Notes: a model not told the origin generated them from the sequence alone. 64,000 nucleotides of DNA from Moduliflexus sp964602655 (GCA_964602655.1 CAZRSF010000020.1:1-64000); one strand, 5' to 3'; shown: positions 1-8,283, counted from the first letter of the stretch. A program made the numbers and translations.

Positions 1-148
1 TGGTGCTGGTCGGGGAGCCGAATTTTTTGTCGATCACGACATTGCGGCCTTTCGGGCCGAGGGTGATTTTCACCGCGTCGGCTAATACATTCAACCCTTT
101 GAGCGCGGCTGCGCGGGCTTCATCACCGAATAACAATTGCTTTGCCAT
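1..148 (-). CDS. groL: Chaperonin GroEL, N-terminal fragment
   Basis: The gene runs off the left edge, so only about 49 N-terminal residues are visible. They read MAKQLLFGDEARAALKGLN and later TLGPKGRNVV, the well-known start of the 60 kDa chaperonin and its conserved ATP-binding loop. GroEL forms the double-ring cytoplasmic folding chamber that works with the GroES lid. The start is fixed by an AAAGGAG ribosome site about 10 bases upstream of the ATG. groES lies 27 bases upstream in the same direction, so this is a groESL operon controlled by the CIRCE element in front of groES. Confidence 0.97.
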   Translation of the reverse strand, partial: MAKQLLFGDEARAAALKGLNVLADAVKITLGPKGRNVVIDKKFGSPTST

Positions 149-175
149 ACGTTGTTTTCTCCTTTGTAGGTTATG

Positions 176-463
176 CTATTCCAAAATACCGAGAATATCA
201 TCTTCTCGCATGATGATATACTCCACATCATCAATTTTCACGTCCGTTCCGGCGTATTTGCCGAACAGAATTTTATTGCCGGCTTTGACGGTCATCTGCT
301 GAATTTTGCCATCTTCTGACATTTTGCCCGGCCCGACGGCGATGACTTCGCCTTCCTGGGGTTTTTCTTTTGCGGTATCGGGAATAATAATTCCGCCGCG
401 AACCTGTTCTTTCGGCTCAAGCCGTTTCACTAATACGCGATCATTCATTGGACGAATTTTCAT
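176..463 (-). CDS. groS: Co-chaperonin GroES
   Basis: This 95-residue protein matches the usual GroES length. It shows the beta-barrel start MKIRPMNDRVLVKRLEP, the mobile-loop region GGIIIPDTAKEKPQEGEV and the ending VEYIIMREDDILGILE. It caps GroEL and is needed for ATP-driven protein folding in the cytoplasm. The reading frame extends 10 codons further upstream, but the ATG at 463 is preceded by a GGGAGG ribosome site and gives the family-typical N-terminus. It is the first gene of groESL, with CIRCE about 70 bases upstream, so repression by HrcA and heat induction are expected. Confidence 0.97.
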   Translation of the reverse strand: MKIRPMNDRVLVKRLEPKEQVRGGIIIPDTAKEKPQEGEVIAVGPGKMSEDGKIQQMTVKAGNKILFGKYAGTDVKIDDVEYIIMREDDILGILE

Positions 464-535
464 AACGCACTGCCTCCCTTCATACTGGCTCACATCTTGT
501 TAATATATTCATGAACTCCTTATGAAATCTCTATG

Positions 536-562
536 TTAGCACTCATCATTCGTGAGTGCTAA
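536..562. promoter_or_regulatory. CIRCE operator (HrcA binding site)
   Basis: TTAGCACTC, nine bases, then GAGTGCTAA: both arms match the CIRCE consensus exactly. The element sits between the predicted promoter at 567-594 (minus strand) and groES. HrcA bound here would block groESL transcription under non-stress conditions. hrcA itself is not in the window. Confidence 0.96.
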
Positions 563-566
563 CATA

Positions 567-594
567 AAAATATGCGCTCTGTTTAAAATGTCAA
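567..594 (-). promoter_or_regulatory. Sigma70-type promoter of groESL
   Basis: On the minus strand, TTGACA (589-594) is followed after 16 bases by TATTTT (567-572). The CIRCE operator begins five bases downstream of the -10 box, the typical arrangement of HrcA-controlled chaperone promoters. Confidence 0.7.
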
Positions 595-977
595 GCTTTT
601 TTGGAATATTTTTTACGTTCTGTCATGGAACAGCGCCGATATATAGAAGAACGGATGAATTCGCGTCATCTCTCCGCTTTCCAAATCGGGGAATTCGTCG
701 CCATCGGCGAGCAGAAAACGCTGTTTGACATGTTTATGCAAGTTTTTCTTGCTTTTTTGCGTGTCGCCCAAAACCATCATATGAAAAAGACATATTGCGC
801 GTTCTAAGTACCTGGACAGAATGATGTTCACTCTTCGACTCCGCTCAGCGTGACCGTCATGGTGAGCGGAGTCGAACCATGAAAGATGCAATGAATTCTG
901 CCCAGGTACTTATCAGGCTCTCACGCAAAGTGGCTGAGAGTGAAACGGTTCTGGAGTTATGAAGGGAGGGCATAGCC
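595..977. other. Intergenic stretch upstream of corA
   Basis: No convincing gene was found here. Short open frames exist on both strands but none has a good ribosome site or a recognisable product. The right half holds the nested inverted repeat at 805-912. The end carries the corA ribosome site (GAAGGGAGGG, 961-970). Confidence 0.6.
805..912. repeat. Nested palindromic element (TTCGACTCCGCTCA family)
   Basis: Outer arms TAAGTACCTGGACAGAAT (805-822) and its near-perfect complement (895-912, 17 of 18) enclose inner arms TTCGACTCCGCTCA (834-847) and TGAGCGGAGTCGAA (863-876, perfect). A related inner element occurs at 32470-32533. The architecture resembles a small non-autonomous mobile repeat. 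No target duplication was verified. Confidence 0.8.
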
Positions 978-2036
978 ATGAGCACGTTATTGGAAAGCAT
1001 GGGCCTGCCGCCGGGCACTGCCGTATTTGTCGGCGAAAAGAAAGCCGAGTCTGTCAAAATTACCGTGTATAATTACGATCAGGAGCATACCGAGCGACGC
1101 GTCGTGCAGTCTATCGAGGATTGCTTACAACTCAAAGACGAGCCGTCCATCAGTTGGATCAATGTGGACGGGCTGCATGACGTGGCGCTGTTAGAACGAT
1201 TAGGGCTGCATTACGGCCTGCATCCGCTGACGATCGAAGACATCGTCAACACGGAACAACGCCCCAAAGTGGATTTTTTCGATAATTATATCTTTATCAT
1301 TTTGAAGATGTATATGTTTAACGTCAATACATACGAAATCTCGATAGAACAGGTCAGCATCATTCTGGGCGAAAATTTCGTCATCACCTTTCAAGAACGG
1401 GAAGAGGATGGGGATGTGTTCGATGCGATTCGCACACGCCTTCAAACCAATAAGGGGCGCATAAAAAAGGGGGGGGCGGATTACTTAGCGTATTCGCTTG
1501 TGGACGCGATTGTGGACGGCTATTTTAAAGTTCTCGACCGCATCGGCGAAGAGATCGAGGAACTTGAAGAACAGTTATTCGCCTCGCCAGATGTGGTGGT
1601 TCTGGAAGATTTGCACGATCTCCGGCAGGAATTGATCGTGTTCCGCAAGTCGGTTTGGCCGCTGCGCAACATCATCAACGAGTTGGATCGCCAGGAAACC
1701 GAGTTGATCAAAGAATCCACGACCATCTATGTCCGCGATCTCTACGATCATGTCGTGCAGGTTATCGAATCGGTCGAAACGTTCCGCGAAATGCTTTCCG
1801 GCTGTTTGGAAGTCTATCTCTCGACGTTGAGCAACAAAACCAATGAGATTATGAAATTCCTGACCATTATCGGCACGATTTTTATTCCTCTGACCTTTAT
1901 TGCCGGAGTATATGGCATGAATTTCAAATTTATGCCGGAATTGGATTGGCGCTGGGGGTATTTTTTGTGCTGGGGATTCATGCTCGCCATCGGCGGGGCG
2001 TTGCTGGTCTATTTCAGGAAGAAGAAATGGATTTAG
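978..2036 (+). CDS. corA: CorA family magnesium/cobalt transporter
   Basis: This 352-residue inner-membrane channel protein carries the signature YGMN (G313-N315) at the end of the first of two C-terminal transmembrane helices. The motif is followed by a short periplasmic loop, the second helix (about 325-346) and the basic tail RKKKWI. The long acidic N-terminal cytoplasmic domain is that of CorA pentamers, which gate Mg2+ (and Co2+/Ni2+) uptake by sensing cytoplasmic Mg2+. The ATG at 978 follows a strong GGGAGGG ribosome site. The gene stands alone and converges on the lipoprotein gene downstream, with a palindrome between them. Confidence 0.95.
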   Translation: MSTLLESMGLPPGTAVFVGEKKAESVKITVYNYDQEHTERRVVQSIEDCLQLKDEPSISWINVDGLHDVALLERLGLHYGLHPLTIEDIVNTEQRPKVDFFDNYIFIILKMYMFNVNTYEISIEQVSIILGENFVITFQEREEDGDVFDAIRTRLQTNKGRIKKGGADYLAYSLVDAIVDGYFKVLDRIGEEIEELEEQLFASPDVVVLEDLHDLRQELIVFRKSVWPLRNIINELDRQETELIKESTTIYVRDLYDHVVQVIESVETFREMLSGCLEVYLSTLSNKTNEIMKFLTIIGTIFIPLTFIAGVYGMNFKFMPELDWRWGYFLCWGFMLAIGGALLVYFRKKKWI

Positions 2037-2046
2037 CGAGAACGAG

Positions 2047-2079
2047 AACCCAGTCAGCGTTTCGAACCCTGACTGGGTT
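2047..2079. terminator. Palindrome between convergent genes, probable bidirectional terminator
   Basis: AACCCAGTCAG (2047-2057) and CTGACTGGGTT (2069-2079) form an 11-bp stem around a TTCGAA-containing loop. It lies between the stops of corA and the TPR lipoprotein. It belongs to the same structural family as 4864-4896, 22801-22833, 31353-31383, 36961-36995 and 60925-60957. Confidence 0.7.
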
Positions 2080-2091
2080 GACTCCGCACGG

Positions 2092-2559
2092 CTATTTTTT
2101 CAGCGTATTCAACCGGTCCTGCGTGCGTTTTTTATAATCCAACGCCTTCGCATGTTCGGGATCGAGCGCTAACGCTTTATCCCATTCTTTCATCGCCTGT
2201 TCCAACTGCTCGTTGCTGAAATATTTGATGCCCTGCCGCACGTGGTCATCAATCGCCGCGGACTTCTTCTGTTCGGCTTGTTTCAAATAACGCGCCGCCT
2301 CGGCATTTTTCGGATCGGCCTTCAGCGCTTTCTCAAACGAGGCAATCGCTTTATTCAGGCTGCCAGCCTCCAATTGAGATTTTCCGGCGCTGACGTATTT
2401 GTCGGCTTCGGCGGCTTGAGATGCCGCTGGCTTTTTGGTCGTGTGCGGCTTTTTGCTCTGCTGCGACTTGGGTTTTGAAATTGTCGCGCAACTGCTGAGC
2501 GCAATCACAAGAATCCCTATCAGAATCATCCACCATTGCGATCTTGTTCGGATTGTCAT
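2092..2559 (-). CDS. TPR-repeat lipoprotein
   Basis: This 155-residue protein starts with a lipoprotein signal (MTIRTRSQWW, hydrophobic core, lipobox LSSC with Cys24). A Ser/Lys/Thr-rich linker follows. Two tetratricopeptide-like units come next: AGKSQLEAGSLNKAIASFEK with ALKADPKNAEAA, and GIKYFSNEQLEQAMKEWDKA with LALDPEHAKALDY. TPRs usually hold protein complexes together, here probably at the inner face of the outer membrane. The frame opens 49 codons earlier, but the ATG at 2559 has an AGGAGG ribosome site and yields the signal peptide. No specific partner can be named. Confidence 0.85.
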   Translation of the reverse strand: MTIRTRSQWWMILIGILVIALSSCATISKPKSQQSKKPHTTKKPAASQAAEADKYVSAGKSQLEAGSLNKAIASFEKALKADPKNAEAARYLKQAEQKKSAAIDDHVRQGIKYFSNEQLEQAMKEWDKALALDPEHAKALDYKKRTQDRLNTLKK

Positions 2560-2823
2560 ACTTTCCTCCTCGGTCGGCGCTTGTCTCGGTGTCGTTACGC
2601 TGATCCCCCCTGACCTTCGAAGGCGCGTCACGCGCTGAAGAAGCAGGTCATTCGCACACACCGCGACACTCGCTCCATGTCCATGTTCACAATCATTCAC
2701 ACTCACAAGACATGCTTATTACGTCAGACGAAAAACGCAACAAGAAAATATCGAACTCTGCGAAAATATCCTCAATTCCCTTCTATTTATCGGCATTTCA
2801 GCCTCGGAGAATCTCCTCGAACG

Positions 2824-4839
2824 CTATATGATGCCGTACCGCTCCATCTTGCGATACAGCGTTCGGCGCGGAATGCCGAGGGAGGCCGCCGTCTTGCTCT
2901 TATTCCAGCGATGCTGCTGCAAAACTTCGAGAATCAATTTTTTCTCGAAGTCATCCATCACCTCCTGAAATTCACCTGTTTTCGGTCTGGCTTTTGTGTC
3001 AAGGATCAAACGGGGTTTCGCGACCTCTTCTTTTTTAGATTCGATCAAATTCAGCGGCTGTCCGCTCAGATAGCGTTGAATCACATTTTGAAATTCTCGG
3101 ACATTGCCCGGCCAATCATAATGATGCAGCGCGTCCAACACATGTCCGGGAATCGGCAGCGGAGCGTCTTTGCCGCCGAAACGCCCGACAAAGTAGTCCA
3201 ACAGCAGCGGAATGTCTTCTTTCCGCTCTCGCAAGGGCGGGACGGTGATCGTAAACACATGAATCCGAAAGAAAAAATCTTCCCGCACGATCTTTCGCCG
3301 CCGCAAATCCTCAAGATTGCGGTTCGTGGCGGCGATGATGCGCACATCCGTTTTTTTGACGCTCGTCTCGCCAATCGGCGTGTATTCGCCTTCGTCCAGC
3401 ACCCGGAGGAGTTTCACCTGCATCACCGCCGGCAGTTCCCCCAATTCATCAAGAAATAACGTGCCTTTATGGGCGACGGCAAAAAACCCTTGCTTATCGC
3501 GAAACGCCCCGGTAAACGCTCCGCGACGAAACCCGAAGAACTCGCTTTCGAACAGATTTTCGGGGATCGCGCCGCAGTTCACCGGCAAGAATTTTTGCTC
3601 GCGCCGTTTGCTCAGTTCGTGAATCGTGCGCGCGATCAACTCCTTGCCTGTGCCGGATTCGCCGTAAATAAACACGCTGGCGTCCGTCGCCGCCGCCTTT
3701 AGCATCTGTTCGTACACGTTCTGCATCGCGGCGCTTTTGCCGATAATCTCGCCGAAACGATACCGTTCTTTCATGGAAGATTTCAGGACGGTAATTTCTT
3801 TTTTCAGACGTCGTTGTTCTTGCTCCAACGCGATATTTTGCAGCTTATGCTCGGTAATATCTTTGATCGTCAGCAGAATTGCCGAACGTTCCGCCCAATT
3901 GATGCTGCGAAACTCGCCTTCGATCCATAACGTTCGCCCGGTGTTCGACGAGCCTTGCGCCAAAAATGGCTCAGAAACGCCTGACGTTTCAACCTCGCGA
4001 AGGATTTCTGCGACATCGGCCTGATAGTCGGTATGAATCAACGTGATCGGGTTCACGTCCAGCAATTGTCCGTCCGTAAATCCGAATAACAACGTCAACG
4101 CGATATTGGCAAACACCAATCGGCGTTCCTGAATAATGCCGATGCCATCCGCCACGTTCTGCGCTAACATGCGATACTGCCGCTCGGTTTCCTGAAGCGC
4201 CTCGCCTACGCGCTTCCGCCGCTCGGCTTCTTCGCGCAATTGCTCCGCCGTCATGCTCAATTCGGCGCTCTGCTGTTTCACTAAGCCTTCCAGCGTTTCC
4301 TGCGCATGTTTGCGTTCTGTCATATCGCTGACGGTCATCCAGCATTGCCCGGTATATTTTTCGTCATGCCTGAGGCAGCTTTCTAACTGGACGTAGATAT
4401 GCGAACCAGCGACGTGAATCAGGCGAAGTTCGCAGTATTGCGGCTGTTTCGTTGCGAACAAATCCTGAAGATGCTGCTGGAAAAGCGACTGGTCATCCGG
4501 GACAACATAATGGAAAATCGAGGTTCGAATCACGCTTTCACGAGATACGCCTAATAATTCCGCCAGCGTGGTGTTGGCGTTCACCAATACCCCATCTTTA
4601 TAAAACGCGCAGTACCCGACCGGCGCAAAGTCATACATGTCGGCATAATACTGAAGCGAGGATTCAAGCTCATGCTGGGCATGGCGAAACGTTTCGTTCT
4701 CAATATCCAGTTCGACCTGACGCACCCATAATTCGTGGATCAGCGTGATAATTTCTTCCGGCTTCATGTGCCCGACAATTGACGTCGTCACATGAATATT
4801 TTCCTGCATTTTTCGCCTGAAATCAATAAACGTATCCAT
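2824..4839 (-). CDS. Sigma54-dependent transcriptional activator with two PAS domains
   Basis: This 671-residue bacterial enhancer-binding protein has two PAS sensor domains (about 65-180 and 215-335) and a short coiled coil. The AAA+ domain shows Walker A GESGTGKE (393-400), the sigma54-contacting GAFTGA loop (440-445), Walker B TLFLDELGE and the arginine-finger region. A Fis-type helix-turn-helix (NKSKTAASLGIPRRTLYRKM) ends the protein. It lacks a receiver domain, so PAS ligand or redox sensing probably controls it. It is transcribed away from kamA, and the gap holds a sigma54-like promoter with three upstream half-palindromes. The likely target is therefore the neighbouring aminomutase cluster. 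The start has CAGGA five bases upstream. Confidence 0.93.
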   Translation of the reverse strand: MDTFIDFRRKMQENIHVTTSIVGHMKPEEIITLIHELWVRQVELDIENETFRHAQHELESSLQYYADMYDFAPVGYCAFYKDGVLVNANTTLAELLGVSRESVIRTSIFHYVVPDDQSLFQQHLQDLFATKQPQYCELRLIHVAGSHIYVQLESCLRHDEKYTGQCWMTVSDMTERKHAQETLEGLVKQQSAELSMTAEQLREEAERRKRVGEALQETERQYRMLAQNVADGIGIIQERRLVFANIALTLLFGFTDGQLLDVNPITLIHTDYQADVAEILREVETSGVSEPFLAQGSSNTGRTLWIEGEFRSINWAERSAILLTIKDITEHKLQNIALEQEQRRLKKEITVLKSSMKERYRFGEIIGKSAAMQNVYEQMLKAAATDASVFIYGESGTGKELIARTIHELSKRREQKFLPVNCGAIPENLFESEFFGFRRGAFTGAFRDKQGFFAVAHKGTLFLDELGELPAVMQVKLLRVLDEGEYTPIGETSVKKTDVRIIAATNRNLEDLRRRKIVREDFFFRIHVFTITVPPLRERKEDIPLLLDYFVGRFGGKDAPLPIPGHVLDALHHYDWPGNVREFQNVIQRYLSGQPLNLIESKKEEVAKPRLILDTKARPKTGEFQEVMDDFEKKLILEVLQQHRWNKSKTAASLGIPRRTLYRKMERYGII

Positions 4840-4863
4840 ACCGTCCTGAAATGCAATTTCCGC

Positions 4864-4896
4864 AACCCTGCCAGAGTTTCGAACCCTGGCAGGGTT
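4864..4896. repeat. Palindrome of the CCCTGCCAGGG family
   Basis: AACCCTGCCAG (4864-4874) and CTGGCAGGGTT (4886-4896) form an 11-bp stem around AGTTTCGAACC. Here it lies just upstream of a start codon in a divergent promoter region, so this copy is not simply a terminator. Confidence 0.85.
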
Positions 4897-5037
4897 CTCT
4901 CCGTATCAATACACGTACATCATAAGCCAATATTCGCAGGCACTTGTCAGAAGTCAACCATTAAAACCATCATGATGTGGCTCAAAAAAGAAAAAACCGC
5001 GAATTGGCTTATTGACAGGCGAATTGCGCTGAAGAAC

Positions 5038-5135
5038 GTCACATTTTGACCGTAAATGACACAATTTTACACGTTATTCCCTTCTATTTAACCATTTTCA
5101 CGACAAACACCTTCAATTTGTGCCATTTTGACACA
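5038..5135. promoter_or_regulatory. Putative upstream activating sites for the sigma54 regulator
   Basis: Three related motifs occur: GTCACATTTTGAC (5038-5050), TGACACAATTTTACA (5057-5071) and the imperfect palindrome TGTGCCATTTTGACACA (5119-5135). They lie about 55 to 155 bases upstream of the -24 element, the usual range for enhancer sites bound by AAA+ activators. Recognition by the adjacent regulator is inferred. Confidence 0.5.
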
Positions 5136-5190
5136 GAAGCATCAAGCCGCGATTCGCCTGATTGAAGAGAGAATTCGGGATATTTCAGTC

Positions 5191-5206
5191 TGGCACATTT
5201 TTTGTA
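5191..5206 (+). promoter_or_regulatory. Sigma54 (-24/-12) promoter of kamA
   Basis: TGGCACA, four bases, then TTGTA. This matches the sigma54 consensus TGGCACG-N4-TTGCA except for two positions, one being GT for GC at -12. The spacing is exact. It lies about 120 bases upstream of the kamA start and next to a sigma54 activator gene. Confidence 0.7.
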
Positions 5207-5300
5207 ATGCCTCTTGTATGAGTGAGAATGCTCATCTCGTATATACTGTTTATCCGTTAAACTGTCCGGCCACGATGAATAAGCCCACATGCGCCGGGTA

Positions 5301-5318
5301 TTTCGCTCAGGAGCGAAA
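5301..5318 (+). promoter_or_regulatory. Hairpin covering the kamA ribosome-binding site
   Basis: TTTCGCTC-AG-GAGCGAAA is a perfect inverted repeat. In RNA it would form a 7-bp stem with loop CAGG. Half of the ribosome site AGGAG (5309-5313) is in the loop and half in the stem, so translation could depend on opening it. Confidence 0.5.
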
Positions 5319-5322
5319 ACGA

Positions 5323-6639
5323 ATGAAAACACCGGTTGCTATTGCGCAACAGCATCGGGGGCTAAGCGAAGAGCTTGAGCCTCCATCGTCATGTTTGGGT
5401 GAATCCCAAACAGAAGAACCCTTTCTACGCAGGACATCCACTTCAGACTTTTCCTCCCCGGAATTAGGGCAAATTCGGTTGCTTCGGGGCGGAAAACCGC
5501 GTTTCGCGCACACTCAGCGCGCGGCAGATTTCCGCAAACGCTACTTTCCGCAAACAACTCAATCCGAGTGGAACGACTGGCGCTGGCAGATACGTCATCG
5601 TATTCAAGACCTGAAAACGCTGTCAGTCATGCTGGAACTGTCGTCGGACGAACGCGAGGCGATTATTCAGCATCATGGCACGCTGCCCGTCAGCATCACG
5701 CCATATTACGCCAGCCTGCTCGATCCGTCCGATCCGATGCAGCCGCTGCGCCGGACGGTCGTGCCCGTCACCGGAGAATATCTGACATCGCCCGGAGAAT
5801 CGCCTGATCCCCTGGGTGAAGAGCACACCAGCCCCGTGCCGGGTTTAGTGCATCGCTATCCGGATCGTGTCTTGTTTCTTGTGACAGACTTCTGCTCCGT
5901 CTGCTGCCGGTATTGCACTCGTTCCCGCATGATTGGGGACGACGAAACGGCGCGCGGCATCAATATGCGCCATTGGGAACAGGCAATCGAATATATTCGA
6001 AACACAGAAACCATTCGTGACGTGTTAATCTCAGGCGGAGACCCGCTCACGCTGCCGGACGAGAAACTTGAGTGGCTGTTGTGGCGGCTGCGGCGCATCG
6101 AGCATGTCGAGATGATCCGTATCGGCACCAAAGCCCCGGTCGTGCTGCCGCAGCGCATTACGCCAGCGTTGACGCGCATGTTGAAAAAATATCATCCATT
6201 ATGGATGAGCATCCATTTCACGCATCCTGACGAACTCACGCCGGAAGTGCAGCAGGCGTGCGGGCGATTGGCCGACGCGGGCATTCCGCTCGGCAGTCAA
6301 ACCGTGCTGCTGAAAGGCATCAACGATCAGGTCGAAACCATGACGCGGCTCGTGCATGGACTGGTCAAAACGCGCGTTCGCCCGTATTATCTCTATCAAT
6401 GCGATCCGATCAGTGGGTCAGCGCATTTCCGCACACCAGTCTCAAAAGGGCTGGAAATCATTCAGGGGTTGCGCGGTCATACCACCGGCTACGCCGTGCC
6501 AAATTATGTGATTGACGCGCCCGGCGGCGGCGGGAAAATTCCGTTACTGCCGGAATATGTGGCCGGATACGATGGCAAAGACCTGTTGTTGAAAAATTAC
6601 GAAGGCAAAACCTATCGGTATCCCGATTATTGTGAATAA
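5323..6639 (+). CDS. kamA: L-lysine 2,3-aminomutase (KamA family radical SAM/PLP enzyme)
   Basis: This 438-residue enzyme converts L-lysine to L-beta-lysine. It shows the radical SAM cluster motif CX3CX2C (C191, C195, C198, in CSVCCRYCTR) and the PLP lysine K405 in GGGGKIPL. Two aspartates, D361 (YQCD) and D398 (YVID), have the same 37-residue spacing as the substrate-binding D293 and D330 of the clostridial enzyme. They favour lysine over glutamate as substrate. The N-terminus is about 65 residues longer than the clostridial protein. The open frame begins earlier, but that part crosses the promoter. The ATG at 5323 has AGGAG nine bases upstream. A YkgJ-type gene and two ATP-grasp genes follow. 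No N-acetyltransferase (ablB) is adjacent. Confidence 0.93.
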   Translation: MKTPVAIAQQHRGLSEELEPPSSCLGESQTEEPFLRRTSTSDFSSPELGQIRLLRGGKPRFAHTQRAADFRKRYFPQTTQSEWNDWRWQIRHRIQDLKTLSVMLELSSDEREAIIQHHGTLPVSITPYYASLLDPSDPMQPLRRTVVPVTGEYLTSPGESPDPLGEEHTSPVPGLVHRYPDRVLFLVTDFCSVCCRYCTRSRMIGDDETARGINMRHWEQAIEYIRNTETIRDVLISGGDPLTLPDEKLEWLLWRLRRIEHVEMIRIGTKAPVVLPQRITPALTRMLKKYHPLWMSIHFTHPDELTPEVQQACGRLADAGIPLGSQTVLLKGINDQVETMTRLVHGLVKTRVRPYYLYQCDPISGSAHFRTPVSKGLEIIQGLRGHTTGYAVPNYVIDAPGGGGKIPLLPEYVAGYDGKDLLLKNYEGKTYRYPDYCE

Positions 6640-6652
6640 CCACGACAAACAG

Positions 6653-6670
6653 GGGCGAGGTGACTCGCCC
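6653..6670 (+). terminator. GNRA-loop hairpin after kamA
   Basis: GGGCGAG-GTGA-CTCGCCC is a 7-bp GC-rich stem with a GTGA tetraloop 13 bases after the kamA stop. Only a weak T-run follows, so it may be a partial terminator or an RNA-stabilising stem. Confidence 0.55.
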
Positions 6671-6800
6671 TTGATTCGATACGTTTTAACAGAACATGAG
6701 CGTAAAAGGCGCGAGAGTCGCAAACGACGCACACGTCAAGGCATGACTGCGGTGGCGTCTATTGCGTCGTTTGCGCCTTTGGCGTTGAACAGAACATCTT

Positions 6801-7307
6801 ATGAGTCTTTGTAGTGAATGTGCAGCTATTCAAGTCACCTGCTGTTGTAAAGAACGCCGCGATATCCTTGTGACGCAAGGCGATATCGCCAGAATCAGCC
6901 AGACACTCGAACGACACGATTTCTGGGAACACCGACAACCAGGCGATCCGGTCTATTTAGAACAGGACGACGATCCGAATTGGATTCCTTATACCGTCAG
7001 AGCGGATGGCACGCGAAAAGTCTTAAAGAAAACCGCCGCGCAAACATGCATCTTTTTAACCGATGGTGGTTGCCTGTTATCAGAAAACGTGCGTCCGTTG
7101 GTGTGTCGCATGTACCCATTTAACTATACGGAACAAGGACTGCAAGGGATTGAAGCAGAATGCCCGGTTCATCTGTTACCGTCCGGGGCAAATTTACTTG
7201 ACGAGTTAGGCATGTCAGCGGAAAAAGCCGCCGAATGGCGAGGGATGTTATATCACGAATTACGGACACAAGGAGAACATGTGAATGAAAGTCGGACTGA
7301 CGTATGA
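6801..7307 (+). CDS. YkgJ-type cysteine-cluster protein
   Basis: This 168-residue protein has the scattered cysteines of the YkgJ (zinc/iron-chelating) family: C4 and C7, then CCCKE near residue 14, TCIFL, GGCLL and the hallmark RPLVCRMYPF. These residues are thought to bind a metal or Fe-S cluster. The biochemical role of the family is unknown, though members often sit beside radical SAM or methyltransferase genes. The end overlaps the next ATP-grasp gene by 23 bases, suggesting translational coupling. The ribosome site at the chosen ATG is poor, so the start is uncertain. Confidence 0.8.
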   Translation: MSLCSECAAIQVTCCCKERRDILVTQGDIARISQTLERHDFWEHRQPGDPVYLEQDDDPNWIPYTVRADGTRKVLKKTAAQTCIFLTDGGCLLSENVRPLVCRMYPFNYTEQGLQGIEAECPVHLLPSGANLLDELGMSAEKAAEWRGMLYHELRTQGEHVNESRTDV

Positions 7308-8283
7308 CCTCCGGGACGAATATCTTGCGGAAGGTTACGGCGAAGAAGAAACCGCCGAATTCGACCGCCCGGAAACCATTGAAGCCATTGAAAACGCCCT
7401 GCGCCGTTTCGGATTCGAAACCGACCGCATCGGTCACGCCAAAGACCTTGTTGCGCGTTTAGCGCAGGGCGACCGCTGGGATTGGGTATTCAACATTGTC
7501 GAAGGAATGTATGGCATCGGCAGAGAAGCGCTGGTTCCCGCGCTGCTGGAAGCCTATCGAATTCCCTGCATCTTTTCCGATTCGATGGTGCTGGCGTTGA
7601 CGCTGCACAAAGGGATGACCAAACATGTCATCAAACACCTCGGCATTCCGACGCCGGACTTTGCCGTTGTTGAAAGCGAAGAGGACATCGCGGCGGTGAA
7701 TATGCCGTTTCCGCTGTTCGCAAAACCGGTCGCCGAAGGCACAGGGAAGGGCATCACCGCCGCGTCGAAACTCGCCAACCGCGAGGAATTGAATGCGGTT
7801 TGTCGGAAATTGCTGGCAGATTATCGTCAGCCGGTCTTAGTCGAACGTTTTCTGCCGGGGCGCGAATATACGGTCGGACTGTTCGGCACAGGCCGTAACG
7901 CGCGGGCGTTCGGCGCAATGGAAGTTGTCTTGAACGCCGACGCCGAAAACGATGTCTATTCGTATCATAACAAGGAACATTACGAAGGGCTGGTCGAATA
8001 TCGCCTTGTCGAAGGCGAGGCGGGCGAAAAGGCGAAAGCGGTCGCGTTGGCGGCATGGCGCGGGCTTGGTTGCCGCGACGCCGGACGGATTGACGTGCGG
8101 GAAGACGAACATGGAACGCCGAATTTTATCGAAGTCAACCCGCTCGCAGGCATCCGCCCGATTCATTCCGATTTGTGCATCATCTGCAATCTGCTCGGCA
8201 TCTCCTACAATCAAATGATTGAAACCATTGTCCGTTCTGCCTTGCAACGCTTCGACCTGCCGTTTCCGTCGGCGATTGTGTGA
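7285..8283 (+). CDS. ATP-grasp ligase, D-Ala-D-Ala ligase-like (first copy)
   Basis: The 332-residue product shows the ATP-grasp fold of the Ddl family. It has VFNIVEGMYGIGRE (N-terminal substrate region), LHKGMTKHVIKHLGIPTP, the ATP-binding strand FPLFAKPVAEGTGKGI, EPGRE-like VERFLPGREYTVGL, and the metal-binding end GRIDVREDEHG with NFIEVNPLAGI. Such enzymes join a carboxylate, through an acyl phosphate, to an amine. The partner residues differ from true Ddl (PLAGI in place of PLPGM), so the substrate is open. Context with lysine 2,3-aminomutase suggests beta-lysine or a lysine peptide. It has an AAGGAG ribosome site and overlaps the YkgJ gene. Confidence 0.85.
   Translation: MKVGLTYDLRDEYLAEGYGEEETAEFDRPETIEAIENALRRFGFETDRIGHAKDLVARLAQGDRWDWVFNIVEGMYGIGREALVPALLEAYRIPCIFSDSMVLALTLHKGMTKHVIKHLGIPTPDFAVVESEEDIAAVNMPFPLFAKPVAEGTGKGITAASKLANREELNAVCRKLLADYRQPVLVERFLPGREYTVGLFGTGRNARAFGAMEVVLNADAENDVYSYHNKEHYEGLVEYRLVEGEAGEKAKAVALAAWRGLGCRDAGRIDVREDEHGTPNFIEVNPLAGIRPIHSDLCIICNLLGISYNQMIETIVRSALQRFDLPFPSAIV

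Noticed and set aside
601..891. Open frames on both strands upstream of corA
   Set aside because: No ribosome site or family. The minus frame begins inside the palindrome. Considered noise or remnants.
2775..5090. Identical 15-mer ATTCCCTTCTATTTA at 2775 and 5076, flanking the sigma54 regulator
   Set aside because: A pair of identical 15-mers is expected by chance in 64 kb. No extended similarity was found.
5128..5322. Longer N-terminus for lysine 2,3-aminomutase
   Set aside because: It would start upstream of the sigma54-like promoter, and the ATG at 5323 has a good ribosome site.
6632..6814. Small basic open frame between kamA and the YkgJ-type gene
   Set aside because: It overlaps both neighbours, crosses the hairpin at 6653-6670 and has no ribosome site.
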